Positions 1 through 11,538 of a stretch of 64,000 nucleotides of DNA are shown piece by piece; within the stretch, counting starts at the first letter, position 1; every line of letters begins with the position of its first letter. The position numbers and the translations under genes were made by a program. The notes beneath the pieces are model-generated. The model was not told the origin of the DNA. It saw nothing but the letters and a program-made list of their open reading frames with translations, and made no database searches. Source of the stretch: Cephalotus follicularis (Eukaryota > Streptophyta > Magnoliopsida > Oxalidales > Cephalotaceae); the NCBI GenBank assembly GCA_001972305.1, contig BDDD01002653.1:5397-69396 (forward strand), written 5' to 3'.

Positions 1-1016
1 TCAAGTTGTGATTCATCAATTTTGCTCTTAAAGATGGAGCTAAGAAGTGGCTCTACAGTCTTCCAACCAATTCCATCTCCACTTGGGATCAGTTCACTGT
101 CTCGTTCCTTAAGAAATTCTTCCCGATTCATAAAACTAATAAACTTAGGAACGACATTCTCCAGTTTCGTCAAAAACCCAATGAATCATTTTCTAGGTGT
201 ATGGAACGTTTTAAAGATCTTCTTTTAGAGTGTCCTCATCATGGTTTGAACACGTGGAATTTGTGCCAAATCATCTATGAAGGGATCGATTATCAGACCA
301 AGCAATTGGTCGAATCTATGTGTCCCGATGGGTTCACCTCGTACACTGATGAAAACGATGCATGGAAATTCCTTTTAGATTTGGGTGAGTGAACTAGAGA
401 GTGGGAGTCAGCTCAAGTTTTCGAGAGAACATTGCCAAGCAAAGGGTACGTTATAGAAGGAGCAGTTGCTAAAGAGGCACAGTTAGACAGTCTCGTGACT
501 AGACTAGAATCACTTATTAGGGGTTCCACACAAGTAAATCAAATCAATCGAAACACCCCTATGTGTTCTTGGTGCCAGTCCCCAAATCATGTTTTTTAAT
601 AATGCCAAAACTATATTGATAGCCAATATACTCCTGAGAATGTGTCTGCTGTGCACCAATACAATCCATATAGTAACACTTACAATCCGGGTTGGCGAAA
701 TCACCCAAACTTCTCATGGAGTCAAGGGCAAAACATGCGAGGACAATCTAGCTTTTCGGGGCAGCCTCCTAGCGTTGGTGCCCCACCTCCACACTTTTCG
801 GGACAACCTTCGAGCTACCCTACCCAGTCTGCCCCACAGCAGACATTTCCAAGGTTCTCCCAAAATTCAAACACCATTCGACCATCCTTTCCACCACAAA
901 ATCAATTCTTGAATCAACAACAATCAAGCTTGCCAAACCAAAGGGATGATACATCTAGGATGTCGTTGTTAGAAAAGAGTATGGAACTTCTTATGAGCAC
1001 TGTGATGACTAGTTAG
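1..1016 (+). pseudogene. gag: Athila gag, capsid and zinc knuckle part, broken
   Basis: Frame of codons starting at positions divisible by three. The retrotransposon gag core (KKWLYSLP, FKDLLLECPHHGL) lies at about 20-390. It is followed by one zinc knuckle (CX2CX4HX4C, about 561-605) and a Gln/Pro/Ser-rich stretch to about 950. In-frame stops occur at 9-11 and 390-392 (both TGA where related proteins have Arg, fitting CGA decay), at 597-602 (two TAA inside the zinc knuckle) and at 1014-1016 (TAG in place of CAG). The frame continues beyond 1016 towards the protease, so gag and protease were once one polyprotein. Gag would form the particle and bind RNA. Confidence 0.85.
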
Positions 1017-1022
1017 CATAAC

Positions 1023-2077
1023 ATGGAAAAACAAATTTCACAACTAGCATCTGCTCTGCACGAAAGAGAAAAAGGAAAAATGCCCTCACAACCTGACCCA
1101 AATCCTAGGATTGCATTAAACCATTCCGCTCAAATCCAACAACCTGTAAATCCGCAAAATTTAGCTTCCTCCTCGGGTCCATCAAAACAAGTTTTTGTCC
1201 TAAGGAGTGGAAATGAATACCATCCAGCGAATCAAACGGAAAATGTGAGCGAGCAAATGGAGGAATCATTGGCGCAAGAAAATTTTCAAGAACCATTGGT
1301 GGACCCATCCGTGCAACCAATGCAATTGAATGCGTGCAAGGAATTAAGGAAGGAAGAAGAGGACGAAAAGAAGAACCGATCGGGCGAGGAGCCAAAACGT
1401 TCATTTGACCCACCAGCTCCCTTTCCAAAAAGATTGCAAAACAAGAAAGCCCCAGCAATGGAGAAGATCATTGAAACATTTAAGCAAGTTCAAATCAATA
1501 TCCCATTGCTTGAAGCCATTGAACAGGTGCCCTCTTACGCAAAAGTCCAAAAAGACTTATGCACGAAAAAGAGGATCCTTCAGACCCCGAAAAAGGCTTT
1601 CTTGGCAGCCAATATTAGTGCATTGTTTTCTCAACCCACGATGCGAAAGTATAAAGACCCTGGTTGCCCGACAATCTCTTGTGTTATTGGAAACACAAAA
1701 ATTGAGCATGCCTTGCTTGATTTAGGAGCAAGTGTGAACTTGTTGCCATCATCGGTTTATGAGAAGCTTGGATTAGGAGAGTTAAGACCAACCACAATGA
1801 CATTGCAATTAGCGGATAGGTCTGTAAAGGTGCCGCGAGGTAAATCGAGGATGTGTTGATAAAGGTTGGAGAGTTTTTCTTACCTGTCGACTTTGTTGTC
1901 TTAGACACCCAGCCTGTTGCAAACTTAAATGATCAAATTCTGGTTATCCTTGGTAGACCTTTCCTCGCTACAAGTAATGCGTTAATCAATTGTCAAAATG
2001 GTCTGATGAGATTAAGCTTTGGAAATACGTCCGTGGATTTTAATGTTTTCCGATTGTGTAAGCATTTGATGATTTGA
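1023..2077 (+). pseudogene. Athila gag C-terminus and aspartic protease, frameshifted
   Basis: This continues the gag frame to 1859. It has a charged linker (about 1200-1440), then a retropepsin-like region with the active-site motif DLGASVNLLP (about 1720-1750), which matches the DLGASVN form usual in Athila. A frameshift near 1842-1846 moves the rest into another frame (1853-2077: PVDFVVLDTQ, ILGRPFLAT, a typical retropepsin C-terminal motif). A second one-base loss near 2067 leads into the pol frame. The protease would have cut the Gag-Pol precursor. It is not functional as it stands. Confidence 0.85.
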
Positions 2078-3990
2078 ACGCAATCCATGCATTTCCCGAT
2101 TATATTGATACACACTTCGACATTAATTTTGATGGAAATTTTAATGAATTCATGCGGGATTTAGAGGATGTCGATGGAGGTGATTTCGTTGATGTGTTTA
2201 GTATGCAGCCATTAGAGCCAGTGGGCCCCTTGTCCACATCCTTGCCTAAACCATCAATTGAGGAGCCTCCGAAACCTGAACTCAAAGAATTGCCCTCTAC
2301 ATTGAAATACTCGTTTTTAGGTGACAACCAAACTCTTCCTGTTATCATCTCCTCTCATCTTACTCCCAGTCAGGAAGAGGAGGTTATAGACCTACTCAAA
2401 GAAAACAAAGAGGCAATTGGTTGGACGATGGCTGACATCAAAGGAATTAGCCCTTCCATTTGCGAGCATCGCATAAATCTCATAGAAGGATCCAAACCTT
2501 CTAGATAACCTCAGTGAAGAGCAAATCCTTTGATGAAAGAAGCAATACAAAAAGAAATCTTGAAGTGGCTGGACAATGGGATCATCTACCCAATTTCGGA
2601 TAGTCAATGGGTGAGTCCCGTCCACGTCGTTCCAAAGAAATCCAGAGTAACGGTAGTGCAATCCTCCACTGATGATTTACTTTCGACGAAAATCCAAACC
2701 GGATGGAGGGTGTGCATTGACTATCGAAAGTTGAATACAGCAACCTGGAAGGACCATTTTCCCCTTCCGTTTATCGATCAAATGCTAGATAGGTTGGCTG
2801 GTCATGAGTATTATTGTTTTCTCGATGGGTACTCCGGATACAATCAAATTCCCATCGCTCTTCAAGATCGAGAGAAAACCACGTTCACATGCCCTTTCGG
2901 AACATTTGCTTACCGACGCATGCCGTTTGGCCTATGCAATGCTCCCGCTACCTTCCAAAGGTGCATGATGAGTATTTTCTCTGACATGGTGGAAGATTTT
3001 CTTGAAGTATTTATGGATGAATTTTCTATAAATGGTTCCTCCTTTTCTGAATGCCTTCATCACCTAAAATTAGTGCTTGAAAGAAGTCAAGAGAAGAATT
3101 TAGTGCTTAATTGGGAGAAGTGCAATTTTATGGTGAAGAAGGGGATCGTTCTTGGACATGTAGTGTCAAAAGAAGGAATTCAAGTTGATAAAGTGAAAAT
3201 TGAAGTCATTAAGCATTTGCCTCCACCTCGTAATGTGAAAGATATCCGAGCATTCCTCAGACATGCTGGTTTTTATCGAAGGTTCATCAAGGATTTTAGC
3301 AAGGTAGCACGTCCCTTGACTTCACTCCTTGCGAAGGATCAAGATTTTGTTTTCTCTAATGAGTGCCTTGTAGCATTTGACCGCTTAAAAAAGGATCTCA
3401 CTTCCGCTCCTATCATTCAGGCACCCATTTGGACTGAGCCTTTTGAGATTATGTGCGACGCTTCTGATAGTGCCATTGGAGCTGTTCTCGGACAAAGAAT
3501 GAATAAACTACCTCACGTCATTTATTATGCAAGTAGGACCCTTTCCGATGCGCAATTAAATTACACGACAACTGAGAAGGAATTCTTAGCTATGGTCTTT
3601 GCCCTCGAGAAATTTCGATCGTATCTTTTAGGATCACATGTCATTGTGTACACTGATCATGCTGCAATTCGGCATCTCATGAGTAAAAAGGATGCAAAAG
3701 CGCGTCTTATCCGATGGGTTCTACTCCTTCAAGAGTTTGACGTTGAGATTCGAGACAAGAAAGGAACTGAGAATTTGGTAGTCGACCATCTATCCCAACT
3801 TCCCAATACACCCAAAGTCCATGGTCTGATTAATGAGAGTTTTCCTGATGAGCACATAATGCGTGTTGCGAGCGAACCATGGTATGCGGTCATAGTGAAT
3901 TATCTTGTTACGGGAAGTGTACCCTCTGATTGGTCCGCTCAAGTTAAGCATAGGTTTCTGTCGCAAGCAAAACAATCCTTATCTTTTTAA
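2074..3990 (+). pseudogene. Athila reverse transcriptase and RNase H
   Basis: One frame carries a linker (2074-2505), RT (about 2530-3200) and RNase H (about 3430-3800). RT motifs seen are [44 protein letters not shown] and LGHVVS. The catalytic box reads FMDE: the second aspartate is replaced by glutamate (codon 3019-3021), which should cripple polymerisation. RNase H shows [22 protein letters not shown] and [10 protein letters not shown]. In-frame stops TAA and TGA at about 2506-2516 interrupt the lead into RT. A frameshift near 3960 separates RNase H from integrase. Confidence 0.9.
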
Positions 3991-4793
3991 AGCATGTCCG
4001 GATTTAATTTTGCGACGATGTGTGCCTGATCATGAGCATCGCTTGATTTTATCTTTTTGTCATGATCAAGCATGTGGTGGACATTTCAGCCTGACCAAGA
4101 CAGCGGCTAAGGTTTTACACTGTGGTTTTTATTGGCCGACGATTTTTAAAGATGCATTTCAGTACTGTAAGGCTTGTGCTTCATGTCAAGCTTTAAGCCG
4201 TGTAACGAAACGAAATATGATGCCTTTGACACCGATTTTGACGGTTGAGATCTTTGATATATGGGGTATTGATTTTATGGGTCCATTTCCGAATTCGTTT
4301 GGGAACTTATACATCCTTCTAGCTGTTGATTATGTTTCAAAGTGGATTGAGGCGATTCCTTATCAAACAAATGACAACTCAGTAGTTGTTAAATTTCTCA
4401 AGGGGCATATTTTTTCTCGTTTTGGCACCCCACGTGCCATTATCAGTGATCGAGGTACTCATTTTTGCAATCGTTCGTGTGAAGCACTGATGAAAAGATA
4501 TGGGATCACGCACAAGCTCGCCACACCATGTCATCCCCAAACGAGTGGGCAAGTTGAGGTATCTAATCGCCAAATCAAGCAAATTCTCGAAAAAAACAGT
4601 CAACCCCAATAGAAAGGATTGGTCTATGCAACTTGTGGATGCTTTATGGGCTTATCGAACCGCTTTCAAGACCGACCTTGGTCAATCTCCTTACCGTCTT
4701 GTGTATGGTAAAGCTTGTCATCTTCCGAATTTTGTGTGTTTATTCGCTTGGAAAACACTCACGAGACAAAACTCGTCCACTAGGGACACCTAG
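3905..4793 (+). pseudogene. Athila integrase, frameshifted and C-terminally truncated
   Basis: It has an HHCC zinc-binding region ([15 protein letters not shown], about 4050-4190). The DDE core follows, with Asp in DFMG (about 4273), Asp in SDRG (about 4447) and Glu in GQVEVSNRQ (about 4554), all catalytic residues present. A frameshift near 4590 puts the rest ([20 protein letters not shown]) into a third frame. After YGKACHLP the usual C-terminal integrase part is missing and the frame ends at 4791-4793. Integrase would insert the cDNA into the host genome. Confidence 0.9.
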
Positions 4794-4960
4794 GGGTTTA
4801 ACGGCTTGTTGCATAAGCTAAATGCAATCGTGATTCCTACGAAAGTGAGTTAGGTTTTTGTCTATGTGTTTATGTGTGCATTTAGTTTTTGTTTTTATGT
4901 TTGCATGTGTCTTCTTGTTTTTAGCTTTCTATTTGGTTTGCTTGAGGACAAGCAAAGTCG
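4794..4960 (+). other. non-coding 3' region of the Athila element
   Basis: T-rich DNA between the broken integrase and the polypurine tract. Athila elements often have an env-like ORF here; none is visible, so it is absent or deleted. Confidence 0.6.
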
Positions 4961-4975
4961 AAGTATGGGGGTATT
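4961..4975 (+). other. polypurine tract of the Athila element
   Basis: The run AAGTATGGGGGTAT directly before the LTR start matches the purine-rich primer site for plus-strand cDNA synthesis in this lineage. Confidence 0.75.
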
Positions 4976-5185
4976 TGTTTAGCATAAAAATGTGTTGTTT
5001 TTAATGTGTTATCTGTGATATTTTTATGCTTGGAATAGACTACTTTGGTTGTGTTATGTTGATTTTCAGATACAAGAGCTAAATGACCAAAGTGCAAGAA
5101 TACTACCCAAAAGTGTGCAAAATTGGAGCTTAAAGTGTAAAGATTGAAGAATTGCCAAATTCTGCAGAAAAGAGACCGAAAGCGT

Positions 5186-5475
5186 CGATGTCTTTCAATA
5201 CACATCGATGTCTTTTCTGGGTTTACAACAAAGAAGTCGACGTCTTTCTTTGCAAGTCGACGTCTTTTCTGGAAAATGTAACAATCTTCAAAGAGCTATG
5301 AACAAGGGATCGACGTCTTTCATCAAAGGGATCGACGTCTTTGTGCAAATTCGACCTGTAACTTTTGGAGCAAAAGAAGTCGACATCTTTAGCCATAGAA
5401 GTCGATGCCTTTCACTCGCATCTCAGCAAATTACGATTTTTAGCTAAAGACATCGACGCCATTCAAAAGAAGTCG
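5186..5475 (+). repeat. GTCGAC-core motif array in the Athila LTR
   Basis: About ten copies of a short motif of the form gtcgacgtcttt or atcgatgtcttt, spaced roughly 20-40 bp apart, often after aag or aaag. The core is GTCGAC or its one-base variants ATCGAC, GTCGAT and ATCGAT. Similar arrays occur in unrelated LTRs in this window. Confidence 0.8.
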
Positions 5476-5568
5476 ACATCTTCCTCTGCAGCAGAAATAG
5501 AATGTTTAGATTTTTGCCAGATTTTGTAACTAGCATTGCTTTTATTCCGTTTTTGATCAACTTTGTTG

Positions 5569-5576
5569 TATATAAA
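5569..5576 (+). promoter_or_regulatory. TATA box of the Athila LTR
   Basis: TATATAAA inside the LTR, downstream of the motif array and about 60 bp upstream of a leader-like, T-rich stretch. It probably drives retrotransposon transcription. Confidence 0.6.
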
Positions 5577-5737
5577 CAATGTTATTTCGGCAGAACAAGT
5601 GTGTAGAGTAGTAGAAAGGCTGTAGAACCCTAATTTCTCTTTATCACTTTAGTTTTATTTTAACAATGTCTAGTAGCTAAACTTTTCAAGGTTTTGGGTT
5701 AGAACAAAGCCTAGATTGTTATTGTTTCAATTCCATC

Positions 5738-5743
5738 AATAAA
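5738..5743 (+). terminator. possible polyadenylation signal, Athila LTR
   Basis: AATAAA about 165 bp downstream of the TATA box, a plausible position for the R-region polyadenylation signal. Confidence 0.45.
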
Positions 5744-6340
5744 AATCCTTGAATATTTCATTTGTTCTTCAATATTTCTGCCTTCGTACACACTTTGTCT
5801 GTCTGATTAAAATCCACAAACATCTTATCGGTGAAGCTGAAAATTGGCGAATAAATGGTGTTTAATTCAACGGAGTCTACTCATACGATTTGTCGCAACG
5901 AACACACTTCGTATAGACCTAGCATATCTACTCATACGTCTTGTCATCACCGCCGCACTCCGTATAGACCTAGCTCTCGTTGTTTATCAAGGTATGTTCA
6001 TTCAACTTCATGGAATTGTTCAATACAATCTAAGGTGAGTTTCTATACCCTAAAACCATTTCTTTATTATATATTCTCTTCACTTTTATTCATTGAATGC
6101 TTTATTTCTTAGTGTTTCAAATTCAGCGTTTTTAATTCTCGAAGTTTTAATTTCTTGTTTTGTTTATTTATTTTTCTTTGCATAATTAGGAGTAGTTTTC
6201 GATAGTTTATTTCAAATTTGGTATACTTCGCCTAGGTTGGATAGATTACAACTAGTTTACGTTTCCCTGCGTTCGACCCGTTACTGTATGATCCGTGCAC
6301 TTGCGGCTATAAATTTTAAAACATTCTAAATATGTGAACA

Positions 6341-6769
6341 TTGTAGCAAACCTGCCGGTCTCTGGTGCTCGGCCTTAACTGTCTGGCAAGTCAAACACCT
6401 TGCCACATACTCAGCGATCTCCCGCTTCATGCCGGGCCACCAATAACACTTCTTCATGTCTTGATACATTTTAGTGCTACCAGGATGAATACTGTACAGA
6501 GATTTATGAGCCCCGCGAAGTAACTCATCCTTCAACCTTTGTTCGTTCGGAAGACACACACGTCCCCAATACCTCAGAATACCATCAGCACGTACTCTAA
6601 AATTAGACTCCGAATCCAGATTCTCTCGAATCCGCTGCAATTCAGGATCATGAGGTTGTGCATCTTTGATGTGATGCAGAACACTGGCTCTACCCGCATG
6701 TCGGCTAGAAAGATCCCCGGTGACTGATTGATTGGAGACCACTCTTGGAAGTCTTCCAACATCTTCCAT
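6341..6769 (-). pseudogene. element B integrase zinc-binding domain, cut by Athila
   Basis: Shows AHKSLYSIHPGSTKMYQDM and [21 protein letters not shown], the HHCC domain that precedes the integrase core. The frame stops at RPAGLLQ, exactly where the Athila element sits. The catalytic core must lie left of the window, if it survives. A frameshift near 6680 separates this piece from RNase H. Confidence 0.85.
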
Positions 6770-7599
6770 TGCGACACCATCGCGCTAGCAAGCATAGCCT
6801 TGCGGCTCAAGGCATCAGCGACCACATTCGCTTTCCCCGGGTGATACTGTACACTAAAGTCATAATCATTGAAGAATTCTACCCACCTGCGCTGTCTCAT
6901 GTTCAGTGTGTCTTGATAGAACAGGTACCTCAAACTCTTGTGATCGGTAAAGATCTCAAACTGCGCCCCATAAAGGTAGTGCCTCCACTTCTGAAGGGCA
7001 AAGATAATAGCTGCCAGTTCAATATCATGAGTCGGGCAATTTTCTTCGTATGGCTTAAGCTTCCTTGAGGCATAGGCAATAACTCTGCCTCGCTGCATCA
7101 ACACACAGCCCAAGCCCTTACCCGATGCATCGCTGTAGACTGCGAAGCCCTCATTACCATCAGGTAAAGCCAAAACAGGAGCGGAAACCAACCGATTCTT
7201 CAGTTCACAAAAACTAGCCTCACACTCTTCGTCCCAAATAAAAGGAGTCTTCTTCTGGGTTAGTCTGGTCAAGGGCTCGGCAATTCGCGAAAAGTTCTGG
7301 ATGAACCTCTGGTAATATCCCGCCAAACTAAGGAAACTGCGCACTTCCATCACATTCTTCGGTTGTGGCCAGTCCCGCACCACCTCAGTCTTTGACGGAT
7401 CCACCCTCAAACCTGCTCCAGATACGATGTGACCGAGAAAGATCACATGATCGAGCCAGAACTCACAGTTGCCGAACTTGGCGTACAACTGATGCTCTCT
7501 GAGAACCTGCAATACTAGTCTCAGATGATAAGTGTGCTCCTCCTCACTCCTCGAATATACCAGTATGTCATCAATAAATACCACAACAAACTGGTCCAA
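6680..7599 (-). pseudogene. element B RT C-terminal part and RNase H
   Basis: RT palm with an intact catalytic box ([12 protein letters not shown], about 7550-7590), the connection ([21 protein letters not shown]) and RNase H ([47 protein letters not shown]). An in-frame TGA just upstream (about 7605) replaces an Arg codon. A frameshift at about 7667 separates it from the RT N-terminal part. Confidence 0.88.
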
Positions 7600-7615
7600 G
7601 TATGGTCAGAATACG

Positions 7616-8815
7616 TTATTCATCAATGACATAAAAGCTGTCGGTGCATCGGTAACACCAAATGGCCACCAAGAACTCGTAATGACCATACCGTGTTCGG
7701 AAGGCAGTCTTCTCAATGTCTCCTTCCCTTACTTGCAGTTGGGGATAACCTGACCTCAAGTTGAGCTTGGAAAACACCCTTGATCCCTGCAACTGATGAA
7801 ACAAATCCTCAATGTGGGGTAAAGGATACTTGTTCTTGATAGTTGCCTTGTTCAACATTCTGTAGTCAATACAGAGCCTCATCGACCCATCCTTCTTGTT
7901 GACAAACAGTACAGGTGCACCCCATGGAGAAACACTGGGCCTTACAAAACCCTTGTCAATCGGGTCTTGTAACTGTAGCTTCAGCTCTCGCAACTTAGCA
8001 GGAGCCATCCGATAAGGTGATTTAGAAATAGGAGCTGTTCCGGGAACAAGATCAATAACGAACTCCATACTCCTCTTCGGTGGTAAGGATCCCAAATCAT
8101 CAGGAAACACATCCGGAAATTCGCACACAACTGGAATTTCCTCCAAGCTCAAGCCTTTCTCCTTCCTTCGATCAATAACATAGGCTAGATATCCCTCGCA
8201 TCCCTTCTCTAGGTATCTTGAAGCACGAATAAAAGATATGATCGGTGTCAAAAACCCTTTGTCTCCCTTGAACTGAAAAGTCGTTCCGTCGGGTAGACAA
8301 AAATCCACAGTCTTATGGTAACAATCATTACGAGCACGGTGTGCTGATAGCCAATCTATCCCCAATATAACGTCGAAGTCACGGATAGGCAACACTATCA
8401 AATCTGCATACAAAGGAATGCCTGCCATAGACATCTCACAACCTCTATATACTGAGTCAGTATACATAGAAGTCCCAATTGGTGTGCTCACATCAAGTAT
8501 ATACGACATGCAGTCAGGGGTGGCATCTAAGCAAGATGCAAAATGTGCAGATATAAAGGAATGCGATGCTCCAGAATCCATCAGTACTCTAGCAGAAAAA
8601 CCATATATATACAGAGTACCTCCAACAACAGAAGTCGACTCTGGAACCTTGGTCTGAGCAAGTGCAAAAACTCTACCTTTTGCGATGCCCTTGCTGGTGT
8701 CCCTCCTCTGTGACGGTCCCACAGCCGCACCACTACTGCACCCCGGCCCAGTAGGCGCTGTAGCAGAACTCTTTGGACAATCTTTCATTGAATGACCCGG
8801 TGCCCCACACCTCAA
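7616..8815 (-). pseudogene. element B protease and RT N-terminal part
   Basis: In order it shows a second zinc knuckle start ([11 protein letters not shown]), the protease active site [10 protein letters not shown], the protease C-terminal motif [11 protein letters not shown], then RT fingers ([45 protein letters not shown] is the region; key residues CIDYR) and [10 protein letters not shown]. The frame breaks at about 7667 in the FGVTNAP region. This is the part of the polyprotein that carried protease and the polymerase fingers. Confidence 0.88.
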
Positions 8816-9010
8816 ACACCAGCCACTGAACCTCCAGCATTCTTTCTATTGGTGACCAGTACGACCACAGTAATAGCAACCTCCGGATCTAGCATTACTC
8901 CCTTGGCTAGGAGTACCCCGCAAAGCTGTCTGTTGAGTCTTGTTCTTTGACGACTTCGTTGGAGAACCACCATCTTTCCATTTCGATGATGATGGTCGGG
9001 ACTATGTAGG
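8812..9010 (-). pseudogene. gag: element B gag remnant with zinc knuckles
   Basis: Only the C-terminal nucleocapsid part is left: a Ser/Lys-rich stretch, a first CX2CX4HX4C knuckle with an internal stop (TAG) and the start of the second. All of the capsid domain, the PBS and the LTR tip are missing, so a deletion joins gag directly to the LTR near 9011. Confidence 0.8.
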
Positions 9011-9115
9011 ACACTGTTCACTCTCTTTTGTGAGAGCTCATGCAAAACCATAAAATTTAAAACTTTTCCAAGAACAACAGTTGCGGAAGCATAACAAAAC
9101 ATAAGCTGTAAACTC

Positions 9116-9143
9116 GTAACGTGCATCCCATACTGCACGCTAC
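9116..9143 (-). other. covarying hairpin, copy in LTR B
   Basis: In sense RNA the stem GUAGCGUG pairs with CACGUUAC (8 pairs, one G-U) around the loop CAGTATGGGATG. The loop differs by one base from the other six copies. Confidence 0.7.
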
Positions 9144-9369
9144 CCAATTACAAGTCATAAGTTAAAAGCCCACAAAAACGGAGCATGAAATACAGTACGA
9201 GATTAAAATCCTTCAGTAACAAAACCATAATCAACGGTGCATCAGAAATCCATAACCCACACCAGGTTTATTACAAGTCAGAAGAATAAGCAAAATCAAG
9301 AAAATAATAACTTGATCTTCATCCATGTCCGTCCAACCGATCCACTGCATCAATCTGTAAAGTAGGGGG

Positions 9370-9394
9370 TTAGCCTTTGTCCTCACTTGGCTAC
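9370..9394 (-). other. TTAGCC hairpin, copy in LTR B
   Basis: Sense GTAGCC - 13 nt - GGCTAA; five of six stem pairs kept. It is followed in sense by the conserved CCCCCTA. Confidence 0.65.
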
Positions 9395-10295
9395 GTCATA
9401 AAAGTATCTCGGGATCAACATGAAATGCATGCATGTAATGTATGGATAAATGATGCAGTGTAGGAAAACCAGTTCATATATATATATGAGACATATATAT
9501 ATTTTAACAGTACTGTAAAACAACAGTGGGTACATATATAAGAAAATACATGTATGCAGGATCAGTACAGTAGTAACCCGGCCAGGGCTCCATCAACAGG
9601 CACAGGAATGTTCGTGAAGGACCAACAGGCAGTACAGGATGTCCACACAGGACTACAACGGGCAGGATGTCCACATAGGACCACAATAGGCAGTATGTGT
9701 AGCGCCGCCAACTCCTGGTCCCACGCTGAACTCCCACTCTGGCCCCTACATCAGGAAACCGAGTGAGGCAATAGTACAGTGAGTTACCCAGCCATACTCC
9801 TGGCCCTAGGTCAACCCTCCACTAGTCAGCGTTGGCAGTCTCCGCCATGCAACTAGTGGCTCAAGCACAAACACATAGCAATTCACAGAGCAAACAGTGA
9901 ATTCAAGCAGTAACAGTACAGTAAACAGTAGTGATCCATTTGATCCACAAAAGGCAGGTTATTTCCAAAATGTTTCCAAAAGTGACAACATTTGAAATAT
10001 ATATTTTCAATAGAAAATACCTTTAAACAGTTTCAGTAGTGTGAATTTGTTTACTAGCTCGTTCGACAATACATTATTAATCAATACATATTTCCTTACT
10101 CAAAATATCACTTTCCGAGTTCATATATGCATTTCTAAATATCAAAACTTTAGAAATCATAAACAATTCACAAACAGTGTACAATCAGGCAGTAAACAGT
10201 GCATGTGCAATGCATACAAATGCTCAAATGCACTCTAACAGGAATCGGGATCGTTTCGTATCGTTAGATGAAGAAAACCCCAAACAGTACCAAAG

Positions 10296-10625
10296 ACGTC
10301 GATGTCTATCAAAAAGGTGTCGATGTCTTTTCCAAAAGGCGTCGATGTCCAAGTCTTAGTGTCAGCGCGTTCTACAGCAGAAGGCGTTGATGTCCATTTC
10401 ATACGCGTCGACGCTCAAGGTCTGGAACCTTGGAACCACAGCGTATTGTTCACGGCGTCTACGCGTTAAGGTTGGAACCTTAGGCGTCGATGTGTAATAC
10501 ATAAAAACCCAACCAGATAGTCTAAGGAGTCGATGTCTTTACATAGACGTCGATCCCTTTTGCATCAGTAACAAGGCAAAACCCAAAAGACATCGATGTT
10601 TATTAAAAGGCGTCGATGTCTATCG
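10296..10625 (-). repeat. GTCGAC-core array, middle of LTR B
   Basis: About ten copies of forms such as gacgtcgatgtc, gcgtcgatgtcttt and agacatcgatgttt spread over 330 bp. Confidence 0.8.
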
Positions 10626-11382
10626 AGCAGCAGTCGTCTTCTTCCTCACGATTTAACACACAGTGGCCAACACAACCCATAATCATGCATGATAACAGGT
10701 AATCAAGGCAAGAAACCAACATGCAGATACTCAATACATATCTAGCATATCATGGCATCAATCCAGTGACAAAATCAGTTCAAGAATCATGCATTTCATA
10801 CATCAAAACCATAGACCATGCATGAATATCAATCTCAAGATTACAGTCATGGCTTTCCCCAACCTTTTGTCCCAAGTTAGGAACTGGAAAGTCCACCTCT
10901 TTTCGTTCCAAACTGGTCACAGTAGCCTCTAGGTCCTTCCCGTTGCTGCCAGCCACAAACTCCAAGCTCCAAGATCCAAGCTCAACAATGGTGGAAATGT
11001 TTTCTCTCCTTAACTCTCTATTTCTTACACAGGTGTCGCAGCCGAACCAGGGATGAAGAGAGGAGGCGTTTTATGCAGGTAGAACCTCTCTCTTCATTCT
11101 CTAGCCCATTGCATGCATTTCACAGTTCCATTTTCCCATTTTCTCTCTTTCCCAGTTCTGTCTCGTGTCTTTTGTAGGTGCAGGCGTTGAAGGTGGCACC
11201 ACAGCCTGCATGCATACCCAAGTGTCATGCCCTTCCCTCAACTCTAGCACCTGCATGACTGGTATCAATCCAACATGCATAACACGTATCAAACATCTCC
11301 CAAGGCGCCTGAGAAAGGCCTTAAAAGATTCCTCCTTGCACGTTATTTGTCAGCAGAGTAACATGCCTGGCATTCGAAGTTA

Positions 11383-11538
11383 AAGCGTCGATGTCTTTCT
11401 AAAGACGTCGACGTCTTTAACCATTTTACACGAGGCCATCGATGTCTTTGTCTGCATCGATGTGCATGTGCATGCAGCTATGTGCGCCCTTTTGCCTCAA
11501 AGACGTCGACGTGTTTCTAAAGGCGTTGACATGTTTCC
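11383..11538 (-). repeat. GTCGAC-core array, near the start of LTR B
   Basis: Five to six motif copies, including gacgtcgacgtcttt and gacgtcgacgtg, about 180-330 bp from the LTR start. Confidence 0.8.

Larger units (their letters stand above)
1..6340 (+). mobile_element. Ty3/gypsy Athila-lineage retrotransposon, 3' part
   Basis: Coding order is gag, protease, RT, RNase H, integrase, then a polypurine tract and a long LTR, all on +. The RT and integrase wording ([36 protein letters not shown]) is typical of the Athila lineage. The 5' LTR and 5' gag lie left of the window. The right end at about 6340 falls inside the integrase gene of the minus-strand element B, whose sequence resumes at 6341, so this element inserted into B. 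Many stops and at least three frameshifts make it non-autonomous. The exact last base is uncertain: an alternative LTR end is 6322. Confidence 0.9.
4976..6340 (+). repeat. Athila 3' LTR
   Basis: It starts TGTTTAGC right after the polypurine tract and ends at about 6340 with GAACA, where the interrupted element B resumes. Length is about 1365 bp, in the range for Athila LTRs. The last part (GATCCGTGCACTTGCGG, about 6290-6307) is a sequence commonly seen near Athila LTR ends. It carries a GTCGAC-type motif array, a TATA box and an AATAAA signal. Confidence 0.8.

Noticed and set aside
1105..1458. Open frame on minus opposite gag
   Set aside because: Shadow of the plus-strand gag/protease frame; no domain.
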